Positions 29,501 to 39,569 of a DNA stretch of 64,000 bases are shown here, piece by piece. A program made the translations under genes and the position numbers. This DNA comes from Phytopythium helicoides. Taxonomy: Eukaryota; Oomycota; Peronosporomycetes; Pythiales; Pythiaceae. The notes under the pieces were generated by a model, which searched no databases, had not been told where the DNA came from, and worked only from the letters and a program-made list of their open reading frames with translations. Location of the stretch: positions 434,001 to 498,000 of the forward strand of contig JANFNE010000052.1 of the NCBI GenBank assembly GCA_024867545.1, read 5' to 3'. Numbering within the stretch: the first letter of the stretch is position 1; every line of letters starts with the position of its first letter.

Positions 29501-31609
29501 GTTCTCGACGAGCGATGGATCGTGCGCTGGGCCTTCTCGCAATGGGGGAGCGAGCCTGACCCGTCAGCAACAGCAGCGTGAAAGAGTGAGTGAGTGAGTG
29601 AGTGAGTGAGTGAGTGAGTGAGCGCGCCGAGTCGTCTTCCACGACGGCCGCCATCATCGACTCGTTCTCGACGAGCGATGGATCGTGCGCTGGGCCTTCT
29701 CGCAATGGGGGAGCGAGCCTGGCCCGTCAGCAACAGCAGCGTGAAAGAGTGAGTGAGTGAGTGAGTGAGTGAGCGCGCCGAGTCGTCTTCCACGACGGCC
29801 GCCATCATCGACTCGTTCTCGACGAGCGATGGATCGTGCGCTGGGCCTTCTCGCAATGGGGGAGCGAGCCTGACCCGTCAGCAACAGCAGCGTGAAAGAG
29901 TGAGTGAGTGAGTGAGTGAGTGAGTGAGTGAGTGAGCGCGCCGAGTCGTCTTCCACGACGGCCGCCATCATCGACTCGTTCTCGACGAGCGATGGATCGT
30001 GCGCTGGGCCTTCTCGCAATGGGGGAGCGAGCCTGGCCCGTCAGCAACAGCAGCGTGAAAGAGTGAGTGAGTGAGTGAGTGAGTGAGCGCGCCGAGTCGT
30101 CTTCCACGACGGCCGCCATCATCGACTCGTTCTCGACGAGCGATGGATCGTGCGCTGGGCCTTCTCGCAATGGGGGAGCGAGCCTGACCCGTCAGCAACA
30201 GCAGCGTGAAAGAGTGAGTGAGTGAGTGAGTGAGTGAGTGAGTGAGTGAGTGAGTGAGCGCGCCGAGTCGTCTTCCACGACGGCCGCCATCATCGACTCG
30301 TTCTCGACGAGCGATGGATCGTGCGCTGGGCCTTCTCGCAATGGGGGAGCGAGCCTGACCCGTCAGCAACAGCAGCGTGAAAGAGTGAGTGAGTGAGTGA
30401 GTGAGTGAGTGAGTGAGTGAGCGCGCCGAGTCGTCTTCCACGACGGCCGCCATCATCGACTCGTTCTCGACGAGCGATGGATCGTGCGCTGGGCCTTCTC
30501 GCAATGGGGGAGCGAGCCTGGCCCGTCAGCAACAGCAGCGTGAAAGAGTGAGTGAGTGAGTGAGTGAGTGAGCGCGCCGAGTCGTCTTCCACGACGGCCG
30601 CCATCATCGACTCGTTCTCGACGAGCGATGGATCGTGCGCTGGGCCTTCTCGCAATGGGGGAGCGAGCCTGACCCGTCAGCAACAGCAGCGTGAAAGAGT
30701 GAGTGAGTGAGTGAGTGAGTGAGTGAGTGAGTGAGCGCGCCGAGTCGTCTTCCACGACGGCCGCCATCATCGACTCGTTCTCGACGAGCGATGGATCGTG
30801 CGCTGGGCCTTCTCGCAATGGGGGAGCGAGCCTGGCCCGTCAGCAACAGCAGCGTGAAAGAGTGAGTGAGTGAGTGAGTGAGTGAGCGCGCCGAGTCGTC
30901 TTCCACGACGGCCGCCATCATCGACTCGTTCTCGACGAGCGATGGATCGTGCGCTGGGCCTTCTCGCAATGGGGGAGCGAGCCTGACCCGTCAGCAACAG
31001 CAGCGTGAAAGAGTGAGTGAGTGAGTGAGTGAGTGAGTGAGTGAGTGAGTGAGTGAGCGCGCCGAGTCGTCTTCCACGACGGCCGCCATCATCGACTCGT
31101 TCTCGACGAGCGATGGATCGTGCGCTGGGCCTTCTCGCAATGGGGGAGCGAGCCTGACCCGTCAGCAACAGCAGCGTGAAAGAGTGAGTGAGTGAGTGAG
31201 TGAGTGAGTGAGTGAGTGAGCGCGCCGAGTCGTCTTCCACGACGGCCGCCATCATCGACTCGTTCTCGACGAGCGATGGATCGTGCGCTGGGCCTTCTCG
31301 CAATGGGGGAGCGAGCCTGGCCCGTCAGCAACAGCAGCGTGAAAGAGTGAGTGAGTGAGTGAGTGAGTGAGCGCGCCGAGTCGTCTTCCACGACGGCCGC
31401 CATCATCGACTCGTTCTCGACGAGCGATGGATCGTGCGCTGGGCCTTCTCGCAATGGGGGAGCGAGCCTGACCCGTCAGCAACAGCAGCGTGAAAGAGTG
31501 AGTGAGTGAGTGAGTGAGTGAGTGAGTGAGTGAGCGCGCCGAGTCGTCTTCCACGACGGCCGCCATCATCGACTCGTTCTCGACGAGCGATGGATCGTGC
31601 GCTGGGCCT
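26557..31609. repeat. Satellite/minisatellite array, about 32 units of 145-183 bp
   Basis: Each unit has a near-invariant core (from gccgccatcatcgactcg through gtcagcaacagcagcgtg) and a variable (GTGA)n tract, so unit lengths differ by multiples of four (mostly 151, 163, 171, 183). Two core variants differ at one base (gagcctggcccg or gagcctgacccg); the G variant is usually followed by the short tract. Units 151-163-151-171-163 form a 799-bp higher-order repeat present twice in tandem (29650-30449 and 30449-31248). Each core holds two small hairpins (ctcgt-tctcg-acgag and gtcgt-cttcc-acgac). Open reverse-strand frames arise because the tetranucleotide tract has no stop in any frame; they are not taken as genes. 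Confidence 0.95.
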
Positions 31610-32613
31610 GCGCTCCATCCAATCGTCAGTTTCGCCTCCTGCCTTCTCCACGCTCCGCGTCGTCTACCTGTTTGCACTGAGCCTGCGCTTGGCTTGCGTT
31701 GTTGCCGCCTTCGTGTGCGGTGGAGCCGGCGGATCTGGAAGTGGCGAGCGCATGAGGCGAGGTGACCTAGAAGAGAAGGAAAAATCTTGAGAACGCATGA
31801 TGGATGATGATTGGTTAATACAATGTGGAGTATTCTCAGTTTTGACGAATGAGTGACTTTACTGTGTTTTGACGAATGGTAGAACGTTAATTTGACGACC
31901 AAAAACCCATGTGAGAGGTGCTTGGGCGGGTTTTTCACATGGTTTGGGATAAAAACGATCCTCTACAATGAACTTGGCAACTTTGCAGCCACGTTTGACA
32001 TTTTGATTTACCTCAATGCCCAGCGCGAACGCATACTCCACAAGACAAACATCGTGCAAGTATTGGCCACGATCGAATTTGCTTTTAGAGTGAGGCATCC
32101 ACGTTGCAATGAGTCCGGAGGTGAATGACAGAGAGTTTAGCGGACCAGCTTCTTTCAAAATAGGTGTGCTCGCATGACATTCTGCAAAGCAAATATTTAC
32201 TGGAATCTTCAAAGTTCCAGGCTATATGAAGTCCAACAGCGCATCCATGCACTCGCGACCCACTCGCGATCCACTCGCGAACGGGACGTGATTCAGCGCG
32301 AACCCGCACGCTAGCTGAGCACCACGTTCTTGATATTTAGATACGGTGCTAGTAGGCCACATGTGCACAATGAACTTCCGTTTAGTGATGGTCGGGGTGG
32401 ATGCCAGTCGCCATGGAAAGATGTGTTGACTATAAAGAGACTTGCGGTGCAAATCTATTGCGATGCTCATCAACCTGATCTAGTTGCAGCGCCAAGAACA
32501 AGCGCCACAAGCACCACTAGTACTACAATCTAATTATACTATCGACTATTTCAGAGCATGCAGTCTCGCTTGGTGAGCTTTTCTTCCAGTCTCGGAGGCG
32601 TGTGCTCACGCCA
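31610..32613. other. Right flank of the satellite and promoter side of membrane gene copy 1
   Basis: A 117-codon reverse frame (32212-31859, containing SLSFTSGLIATWMPHSKS and RGCKVAKFIVEDRFYPKP) looks partly protein-like, but I cannot assign it; it may be a gene fragment. The stretch from about 32290 is the right copy of the flanking repeat. Confidence 0.3.
32290..32480 (+). repeat. Diverged direct repeat flanking the satellite (right copy)
   Basis: Partner of 26255-26457 (see there). It precedes membrane gene copy 1. Confidence 0.5.
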
Positions 32614-34536
32614 ATGGTTCAACCGTGGGGTGAGAGTCCCTCGGCGGAGCATGTGGCTCCCATCTACACACTCGAGGCGGCTCGAGCCCTGCCGAAAGTT
32701 GACCTACTGCGAACTCCGCTTTCAAAGGTCGTCCAGCTCGATTCACGACCACACAGACTCTTCATGATGTTCATGAGGAAGCATTTCGCCAAAGCTGGGA
32801 TTCTTTATCGAATTGGTGCTGTGCTTGGGATGATTGTGATCCTCACGCCTCGCGAAATCGGGATATGGTTCGCGGCGCCAGCTGGATTGCTAACCTTACC
32901 AAGCTGGTTCATGACACAGACCGCGCTCAGCATCGACATGATGGCCATTACGATCCGCCAGTTCGAGTTTTGGTACTTCTCAGTGCTCAACGTGGTGACA
33001 TGGGGTGTTCTTGCGTCGATTTACTGCGACTTACGCATCATGAGCCTCATCGGAGCCTTCTTGGGATCCCAGAGCATCATCTTCATCGACGCCAATTTTC
33101 GCACTATCGTTCACGCTATCAAGAGCAGTGTTGTCTCAGTCCCAGCCGTGTTGCTTGTCGCGGTTCTCGCTTTCATTCGCCGGATCGACACTGATGATAG
33201 CAATTTTCGCGTCATTTATCTCGCAGGAGTTCGAATCGAGTTGGCAGATATCTGCGCAAACTCGGCGGCTACGCTGGCTATCTTCATCGCTCGCAAAGCC
33301 TACAACAAGCGAAAACTACTGTTGAAGAAAAACCACGGACTCCGAACAATCCGATGCGTGGTGTTCCGTGCGAGTCTCGTTATGCGGCAGCAGCAACCTG
33401 GCTACGTGGTTCCTAAACAGCAAGACTTAGCCGAGGGAAGTGGCTCATGGACATACCGAGATCCTGTGTTTGCCTCTCGAGCGGCAATCCTAGACCGATG
33501 CGGCACGCACCACATCGACTCGGAATACAATATGGGCTTGAGAAACTTCCGATCGCCGGCATCACGAATATCGCACTCTTCGCCCCAGACAGTGCAACAA
33601 GTGACGCTATTTCCACCAAAGATCAAGGTTGTTGACGTCAGTCGCACGCTGCTTCATCGTGCTTTCCGATCACGAGCGAATGTTATGTTATTTTGTGCTC
33701 CCGCTACGAGTTCTCTATGCCGTCTGGGCTTGATGCTTAGTGGCGCAGTCAGTCTTGTGCTGACCCCGTGCGCTCTGCTCGCCCATCCCACGACAACTAC
33801 GCCGACCAAGCAAACTGCGATCGCAGTTGCCTCACTGGTGTCTACGATTGTGGCAAGCGCTCCGATTGTGCTTAACGCTCAGCGAGATGTTTTGCGCGCA
33901 TTGTTGCACAACTTTGACTTCATGTTTGTCTCGCTTCAGTTCGCAGTGGCCATGCTCATGCTGTGCGATATGACTCTTTGGACTTGGCGCTCGGCAGCTG
34001 TACTCGCGTGGTTCATCGGATTCCAGACCGTGCTGATCGCCGATGCTGTCACGCCTCCCGTTCGCCGCTCGTTCGGGTTGAGCAAGCGTCATACCGTTCC
34101 GACGCTGGCGTTGTCGCTGACCGCCATGATCACCCTAGTGTACGCGCTTCTCTTCACAGAAACGGTGTTGCTGGCAGATCGGACGCTGTTGTCGCTCGAA
34201 ATCGTGCCTGGTCGTCGCGTGTCGATGCGGTCCAAGAGTGTGCTGCTCAATCGGCTGCTGACGCTCGTCGTGTGGGGTCTGCGAATGTTGTGGGACGCCG
34301 CACTCGGTGCCGAGGAGGAGCTGACGTTCATCCGCGGGTCACTCGACTACTACTCGCCGCTAGAGATGTTCCCGCCTGTGAGCGAGGTCGCCATCACACC
34401 ACTGTCGATCGTGCCGGCCACCAAGGCCGCGGAGAAGTTCAAGATGCTCATCAAGAAGAGTCAGTCGCTGCGGCGATCAACGATGAGCGGAGGGCGGCCG
34501 TACTCCAAGCCGAGACGCTCCGTGTCTGTGTTTTGA
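32614..34536 (+). CDS. Multi-pass membrane protein, oomycete family, copy 1
   Basis: 640 aa from ATG 32614 (MVQPWGESPSAEH). About eleven hydrophobic segments are visible, for example ILYRIGAVLGMIVILTP, FWYFSVLNVVTWGVLASIY, VVSVPAVLLVAVLAFI, LMLSGAVSLVLTPCALL, FMFVSLQFAVAMLMLCDM and LALSLTAMITLVYALLF, with a polar loop of about 130 residues in the middle. The two halves look related: FEFWYFSVLN...GAFLGSQSIIFIDA in the first, FDFMFVSLQF...WFIGFQTVLIADA in the second. This suggests an ancient internal duplication, as in many transporters. The tail is basic (RRSTMSGGRPYSKPRR). No known family is recognised. Three further copies lie at 39570, 50781 and 53422. Confidence 0.7.
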   Translation: MVQPWGESPSAEHVAPIYTLEAARALPKVDLLRTPLSKVVQLDSRPHRLFMMFMRKHFAKAGILYRIGAVLGMIVILTPREIGIWFAAPAGLLTLPSWFMTQTALSIDMMAITIRQFEFWYFSVLNVVTWGVLASIYCDLRIMSLIGAFLGSQSIIFIDANFRTIVHAIKSSVVSVPAVLLVAVLAFIRRIDTDDSNFRVIYLAGVRIELADICANSAATLAIFIARKAYNKRKLLLKKNHGLRTIRCVVFRASLVMRQQQPGYVVPKQQDLAEGSGSWTYRDPVFASRAAILDRCGTHHIDSEYNMGLRNFRSPASRISHSSPQTVQQVTLFPPKIKVVDVSRTLLHRAFRSRANVMLFCAPATSSLCRLGLMLSGAVSLVLTPCALLAHPTTTTPTKQTAIAVASLVSTIVASAPIVLNAQRDVLRALLHNFDFMFVSLQFAVAMLMLCDMTLWTWRSAAVLAWFIGFQTVLIADAVTPPVRRSFGLSKRHTVPTLALSLTAMITLVYALLFTETVLLADRTLLSLEIVPGRRVSMRSKSVLLNRLLTLVVWGLRMLWDAALGAEEELTFIRGSLDYYSPLEMFPPVSEVAITPLSIVPATKAAEKFKMLIKKSQSLRRSTMSGGRPYSKPRRSVSVF

Positions 34537-35033
34537 GTGAGAGCATGGGTATTTGTACGAATTGCTTCGCTGCTGCAGCATGCATGCTGCGAGCTCCGAC
34601 TCGAGTGATGGAGGAATTCCTTGCCCTGGCGAGGCAAATGCCGTTGGTGTCGCGTCCATGGTCCACAGTCGCGTTCCGCAGTCTCTGCTTCCATTCACGT
34701 TGACCAATCGATGTAGTTCGCCCAAAGCAACTCGAGCCGCTACCATCCCCGCCTTCATGGCGCTCTTGGCCACCATCATGCACACAAATCGTCTAATCCG
34801 ATTTGTTTTTCTGGATTAGTCTCTTCATGACCACCACAAGAAAAAAAAAAATCTTCAAACGGCGGTAAATCCCCCACAACTCTTCGTCCTCCTCACCATT
34901 CTCCTTCAAAACGTATACAATCCCTCCTATCGTGAATAGTTCTGCAGTCTCCTGTCCCCTCCAGCGTGCGTGGCGAGGGCCGACCGCTCATGCCCATTTC
35001 CAGACTCGCCCGCCAAAGCACAAGCAGCCAGCC
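34537..35033. other. Intergenic region before argininosuccinate lyase
   Basis: No supported gene, although a reverse open frame of 102 codons (34785-34477, MCMMVAKSAMKAGMVAARV) is present. Near 34891-34912, ctcaccattctccttcaaaa resembles the oomycete initiator plus flanking element, about 125-140 bp before the lyase ATG. Confidence 0.35.
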
Positions 35034-35366
35034 ATGAGCGCGCCGGCCGAAGAGAAGAAGCTGTGGGGCGGACGCTTCCGCGGCAAGGTGGACCCTGTGA
35101 TGGACAAGTTCAACGAGTCGCTGTCGGTGGACCGGCGCATGTGGCTCGCCGACCTGGAGGGCAGCCAGGCGTACGCGCAGGCGCTCGAGCGCAGCGGCGT
35201 GTTGACGGCGGACGAGGCGGCGCAGATCGTCGCGGGGCTTGAAGCCGTCAAGGGCGAGTGGGCCGCGGGCGCTTTCCAGGTCAAGGAGGGCGATGAGGAC
35301 ATCCACACGGCCAATGAGCGCCGCCTGACGGAGCTTGTCGGCGCTGTGGGCGGCAAGCTGCACACG

Positions 35367-35398
<32 letters not shown>

Positions 35399-36425
35399 CG
35401 TGCGCATCTATCTCAAGAGCGTCATTGTCGACATCCAGGCCGCGCTCAAGGAGCTCATCGGCACGGCCTCGCAGCTCGCAGAGACGCACGTCGACCTGCT
35501 CATGCCCGGGTTCACGCACCTCCAGCCCGCGCAGCCGCTGCGCTTCGCGCACTGGGTGCTGTCGCATGTTGCCCCGCTGCGCCGCGACGCCGAGCGCCTC
35601 GCGGACCTCACCAAGCGCGTTGATTACCTGCCGCTCGGTAGCGGCGCGCTTGCTGGTAACTCATTCGGACTCGACCGCGAGGCGCTCGCGGCCTCGCTCG
35701 GCTTCAGCCACGTGACACCCAACAGCCTCGACGCCGTGTGCGACCGCGACTTCATCGCCGAGTTCCTCTTCTGGGCCTCCATGCTCATGGTGCACTTCTC
35801 GCAGCTCTCAGAGGACCTCATCATCTACAACACGCTCAAGTTCGTGACCATGGCCGACGCCTACAGCACGGGCAGCTCGCTCATGCCGCAGAAGAAGAAC
35901 CCGGACGCGCTCGAGCTGCTGCGCGGCAAGTCGGGCACGGTCATCGGCCGCCTCAACGGCTTCCTCGTCACGCTCAAGGGCCTGCCGCGCTCGTACAACA
36001 AGGACCTGCAGGAGGACAAGACGGCGCTCTTTGACGTCATCGACACAGTGCAGGACTGCCTGCAGATCGCCACGGGCGTGCTCGCCACCATGACGCCCAA
36101 CGGCGACAAGATGCTCAACTTCCTCGTCACCGAGATGCTCGCCACCGACCTGGCCGAGTACCTCGTGCGCAAGGGCGTGCCGTTCCGTGAGACCCACCAC
36201 GTGGCTGGCGCCGCTGTCCGCCTCGCCGAGGATACGCACAAGCCGCTGAGCGCGCTCACGCTCGAGGAGCTGCTGACGCTGCACCCCAAGTTCGAGGCCG
36301 ACGTGGCCGACGTGTGGAACTTCGAGGCTAGTGTGGAGCGCAAGAACGTGACGGGCGCGACGGCCAAGAGCTCGGTCGAGAAGCAGATCGCCGAGATCAA
36401 GGCGTGGCTAGCCAGCGAGCAGTAG
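35034..36425 (+). CDS. ASL: Argininosuccinate lyase
   Basis: 463 aa from ATG 35034 (MSAPAEEKKLWGGRF), the normal family length. It cleaves argininosuccinate to arginine and fumarate, the last step of arginine synthesis. Landmarks: KLWGGRF and FNESLSVD at the N-terminus, DEDIHTANERRLTE, TGRSRNDQVATDVR, MPGFTHLQPAQPLRFAHW with the catalytic His, and the fumarase/lyase superfamily signature GSSLMPQKKNPD with the catalytic Ser. The C-terminal FRETHHVAG is also typical. No break or intron. It is likely cytosolic; the upstream in-frame extension lacks a convincing targeting peptide. Confidence 0.95.
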
Positions 36426-36499
36426 GCGCCGCGCCAAGCTCCTTGTTGGTGGTGTCCCCAGCACCCTCTAATCTACCTCAATCCATTTACAATAGTCAT

Positions 36500-37123
36500 T
36501 CACCCTTGCTGGACATCTTGAGTTTGATCGTCGACGCATGAACGCCTGCCAGCCACCAATGCTCTCCACCAGCCAAAATTGAAAGCTTGCATCGTCATGT
36601 GCGTTCGTGTTGGCCTTACGAGTCGGCGCTCCTGTCCACTACTGGCGCCCCTCGGCTCGCACGCATCCTCGCTCCCCTTCCATCTCGTCTCCTGTTGTTG
36701 ATAGCCTGGTGAAGGGCGATCCAACCGCGCTCGAACGCTTAGAAGCCGCTGCATCCACCCAAACAACACGTCAGCTCGCTGGCATGCGACTACCTTCCCC
36801 AGCTCCTCCCCCAGACGCACGTACGCCTTCTTGCGCTGCAGGATGAAGTCGATCATGGAGCCGATGCGGCGGTTGGCGTGGCGGATGGTCTGCTCCTCGG
36901 CCTTTCGCTTGCGGCGCTGCCACTTTTTCTCGTGGAAGCGCTTGCGCTGCAGCGTCTTCATGATGCCGTCCTCGTTCATGATGCCGTGCAGCCGGCCAGC
37001 CACGCGCTCCGCGTCCTGCCCCTCGCGCACGTGGATGTAGATCGCGCGCGTCTGCTGCGCCTGCAGCGGAGCCGCCGCCGGCAGCCGCGCCACGGCGCGC
37101 CGCACTAGCGCCGCCACCACCAT
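36500..37123 (-). CDS. MRPS21: Mitochondrial ribosomal protein bS21m
   Basis: ATG 37123 begins MVVAALVRRAVARLPAA, a mitochondrial presequence-like stretch. It is followed by the S21 core IYIHVREGQDAERVAGRLHG, EDGIMKTLQRKRFHEKKWQRRKRK and a basic tail (RRIGSMIDFILQRKKAYVRLG). S21 is a small-subunit protein near the mRNA platform. Exon 1 ends at 36794 (GGGAAG before GTAGTC). Beyond that the same frame stays open to 36500 but no longer looks like the family, so a spliced terminal exon is likely. An acceptor CTGGCAG at about 36552 would give a short basic ending, but I cannot fix the exact 3' end. It is divergent from GET3, 225 bp away. Confidence 0.8.
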   Translation of the reverse strand: MVVAALVRRAVARLPAAAPLQAQQTRAIYIHVREGQDAERVAGRLHGIMNEDGIMKTLQRKRFHEKKWQRRKRKAEEQTIRHANRRIGSMIDFILQRKKAYVRLGEELGKVVACQRADVLFGWMQRLLSVRARLDRPSPGYQQQETRWKGSEDACEPRGASSGQERRLVRPTRTHMTMQAFNFGWWRALVAGRRSCVDDQTQDVQQG

Positions 37124-37348
37124 CTTGGTCTCGAAATACCCACCGTTGGCTGGGAGCGGGCCATTTGACTATCAGGAAGCCGCACATTCCCGCAACTCCT
37201 CAATCTAGTGGAGACTATAACATATAAATCAGTTATCCAGAAGTCTGTATTTTTGCAGTTATTATAATAGTTATTACATAAATAGAATCATGTATTTACT
37301 GATGTAGACTATATATGAGGAGGAAATTACGGGGGAAGGCCGACAGCG

Positions 37349-38444
37349 ATGGAGGGGAAATCCATAGAGAAGATGGCGGCGATCGTGGACGCCGAGGTGC
37401 CCGAGGCGAGCCTGCGCAACCTGGTGGCGCAGCGCTCGCTGCAGTGGATCTTCGTGGGCGGCAAGGGCGGCGTGGGCAAGACGACGACGAGCTGCTGCCT
37501 GGCCGTGCAGCTGGCGCAGGCGCGCGACAAGGTGCTCATCGTGTCGACGGACCCGGCGCACAACCTCAGCGACGCCTTTGGCCAGAAGTTCACGCGCGAG
37601 CCCACGCTCGTCAACGGCTTCGACAACCTCGCGGTCATGGAGATTGACCCGACAGTGGACGTGAGTTGGCGCGCCGTGAACCGAGCTGGTCGTGGACGAA
37701 CCTGCCTGACCAACTTTCCATGATGACGACCTGCAGCTCGAGGAGCTGAGCGCCGACGGCGTGCAGGGCGCGGACGCCGGCGGCATGGCGTCCTTCATGA
37801 AGGACCTGACCAACTCCATCCCAGGCATCGACGAGGCCATGAGCTTCGCGGAGCTCATGAAGCAGGTGCAGAACATGGATTACTCGGTCATCGTGTTCGA
37901 CACGGCCCCCACGGGCCACACGCTGCGGCTGCTGAGCTTCCCCACGGCGCTCGACAAGGCCTTTGACAAGATCCTCTCGCTCAGCAACCAGTTCTCGGGC
38001 ATGTTCTCGCAGTTCTCGGCGCTGCTGGGCGGCGCGCTGCCCTCGCAGGAGATGCTGCTCGGCAAGCTCGAGCAGACGCGCGAGGTCATCCAGAAGGTCA
38101 ACGCGCAGTTCAAGGACCCGGAGCGCACCACCTTTGTCTGCGTGTGCATCCCCGAGTTCCTGTCGCTATACGAGACCGAGCGCCTCGTGCAGGAGCTCAC
38201 CAAGTACGACATTGACGTACACAATGTCGTCGTCAACCAGGTGCTGTACCCGGAGGAGGGCACGGCGTGCAAGAACTGCGTCGCGCGCCAGAAGATGCAG
38301 CAGAAGTACATTGACCAGATCTACGACCTGTACGAGGACTTTCATGTCGTTGAGATGCCGCTGCTCAACGAGGAGGTGCGCGGCGTGCCGGCGTTGCGAG
38401 CCTTCTCCGAGTACCTGCTCACGCCGTACGAGCCGACCAATTAG
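37349..38444 (+). CDS. GET3: GET3/ASNA1 tail-anchored protein targeting ATPase, two exons
   Basis: Exons 37349-37660 and 37737-38444 with a 76-nt intron (GTGAGT...CTGCAG) give 339 aa. The protein has the deviant P-loop [13 protein letters not shown], switch [13 protein letters not shown], switch [17 protein letters not shown], a Met-rich client-binding region ([22 protein letters not shown]), and the zinc-binding CKNC motif that holds the homodimer. GET3 takes tail-anchored membrane proteins from the pre-targeting complex to the ER receptor GET1/GET2. The family is single-copy in most eukaryotes and the sequence is fully intact. Confidence 0.95.
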
Positions 38445-38546
38445 ACGGTCGATCGTCGGGCTTGGATTGTAGCAAGCGAATGCGTGATGGCGAGATTGAC
38501 GATCGATTAAATGCATTCATTTTCCACTGGCGTGTGATGTAGCTAC

Positions 38547-39392
38547 TCAATCGCTATCGCTGTAGTCCGCGACGAGGCTTGTGACCGCGGGCTTAGCGGC
38601 TGTTTTCTTCTTCCCTGCTCCTGTCTTCTTGGTCTTCTTCTTGACGACCACTGCAACTGCTGGCTTGATCACACTCGGTGTTTTGGATTCGCCTAGAGAA
38701 GTTTTTGTTTCTGCTGCCACTGGTCGCTTCTTGATGCTGTTAGTCTCTCCACTCGCTGCCTGCTGCTTGGCCTTGGCGAATGCCTGGCGCGCGAGCTCTT
38801 GGTCCTCCTCCATCTGCCGCTGCAGCTCCTGCTCGTCGACGGGCTGTTTCTGTGCCTTGGCCTGGTTCTGCTGCAGCAGTGCGTCCGTGTCGACGCGCGC
38901 GTGGCGCTGGTTGATGGCCTTAATCTCGTCGAGCGCGTCGAGTATGTCCATCTCTCGCTTGGAGTCGAGCGTCCTGTTCTCTAGCGCCTTCATGGCGTCT
39001 CCCTTCTCCTCCTCGTCCTTGACGGCCGCCGCGGCGGCCTCCTCGTCCTCCTGCTCCCTCCACGGCTCAAAGTTTCGCTGCGCGCCGTGCTCGGCCGTGT
39101 AGTCTCCGCGCTTCGGGTCCGTCTTGAACGTGATCTCGGCCGAGCAGGTGACGCACTTGATGTAGAAGCGGTAGATGCGGATGCCGTGGTAGGTCTCCTC
39201 GAGCACCTCCTCCTTCCTCGAGTTGAACTTCTTGCCGCGGTACATGTACTCGCCGCAGGTCGCGCACTGCAGCGAGAACGGCAGCATCATGCGCACCTCC
39301 ACCTGCTCGTTCTTGGGCCGCTTGCGTCGCGGCACCAGGCTCGGGTCGAAGTCGGGCGGGAAATACTTGTTGAGCACCTTGCGCTCGCCCAT
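38547..39392 (-). CDS. YJU2: Splicing factor YJU2/CCDC94 homologue
   Basis: 281 aa from ATG 39392, intronless. The N-terminus MGERKVLNKYFPPDFDPS, the CATCGEYMYRGKKFNSRKE and CVTCSAEITFKTDP segments (two CxxC zinc pairs), and DYTAEHGAQRNFEPW are diagnostic of the YJU2 branch of the CWC16 family. It is a step I catalytic factor that binds the spliceosome with the Prp19 complex. The C-terminal half is a charged helical region and a Lys-rich tail (VVVKKKTKKTGAGKKK), ending in DYSDSD. It is convergent with GET3 (102 bp). Confidence 0.92.
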   Translation of the reverse strand: MGERKVLNKYFPPDFDPSLVPRRKRPKNEQVEVRMMLPFSLQCATCGEYMYRGKKFNSRKEEVLEETYHGIRIYRFYIKCVTCSAEITFKTDPKRGDYTAEHGAQRNFEPWREQEDEEAAAAAVKDEEEKGDAMKALENRTLDSKREMDILDALDEIKAINQRHARVDTDALLQQNQAKAQKQPVDEQELQRQMEEDQELARQAFAKAKQQAASGETNSIKKRPVAAETKTSLGESKTPSVIKPAVAVVVKKKTKKTGAGKKKTAAKPAVTSLVADYSDSD

Positions 39393-39569
39393 GGCGCTCT
39401 CTGTTCTTGGGTTTCTTGGAAAGTGGTCGAGCGCGAGTGGGCAAAAACGCCCTCGGCTGTTGGAACATTTCGTGGCGCGACTGACTATACTTTATCCAAG
39501 TTGCATGGAGGCAGTGTGGTGGGCAAAAGTGTGTCGTGATGCATTTCGAGTGGCACATGCATACAACTT

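Noticed and set aside
26557..31609. CRISPR-like array
   Set aside because: No unique spacers; units are near-identical with a simple tetranucleotide tract, and the genome is eukaryotic.
26551..31938. Many reverse-strand frames with (LTHS)n repeats
   Set aside because: The (GTGA)n tract and core are stop-free by chance in these frames; frames are interrupted and restarted as tract length changes.
36500..36793. Continuous coding of bS21m to 36500
   Set aside because: After GTAGTC at 36793 the frame no longer resembles the family; a spliced last exon is more likely, though its position is not fixed.
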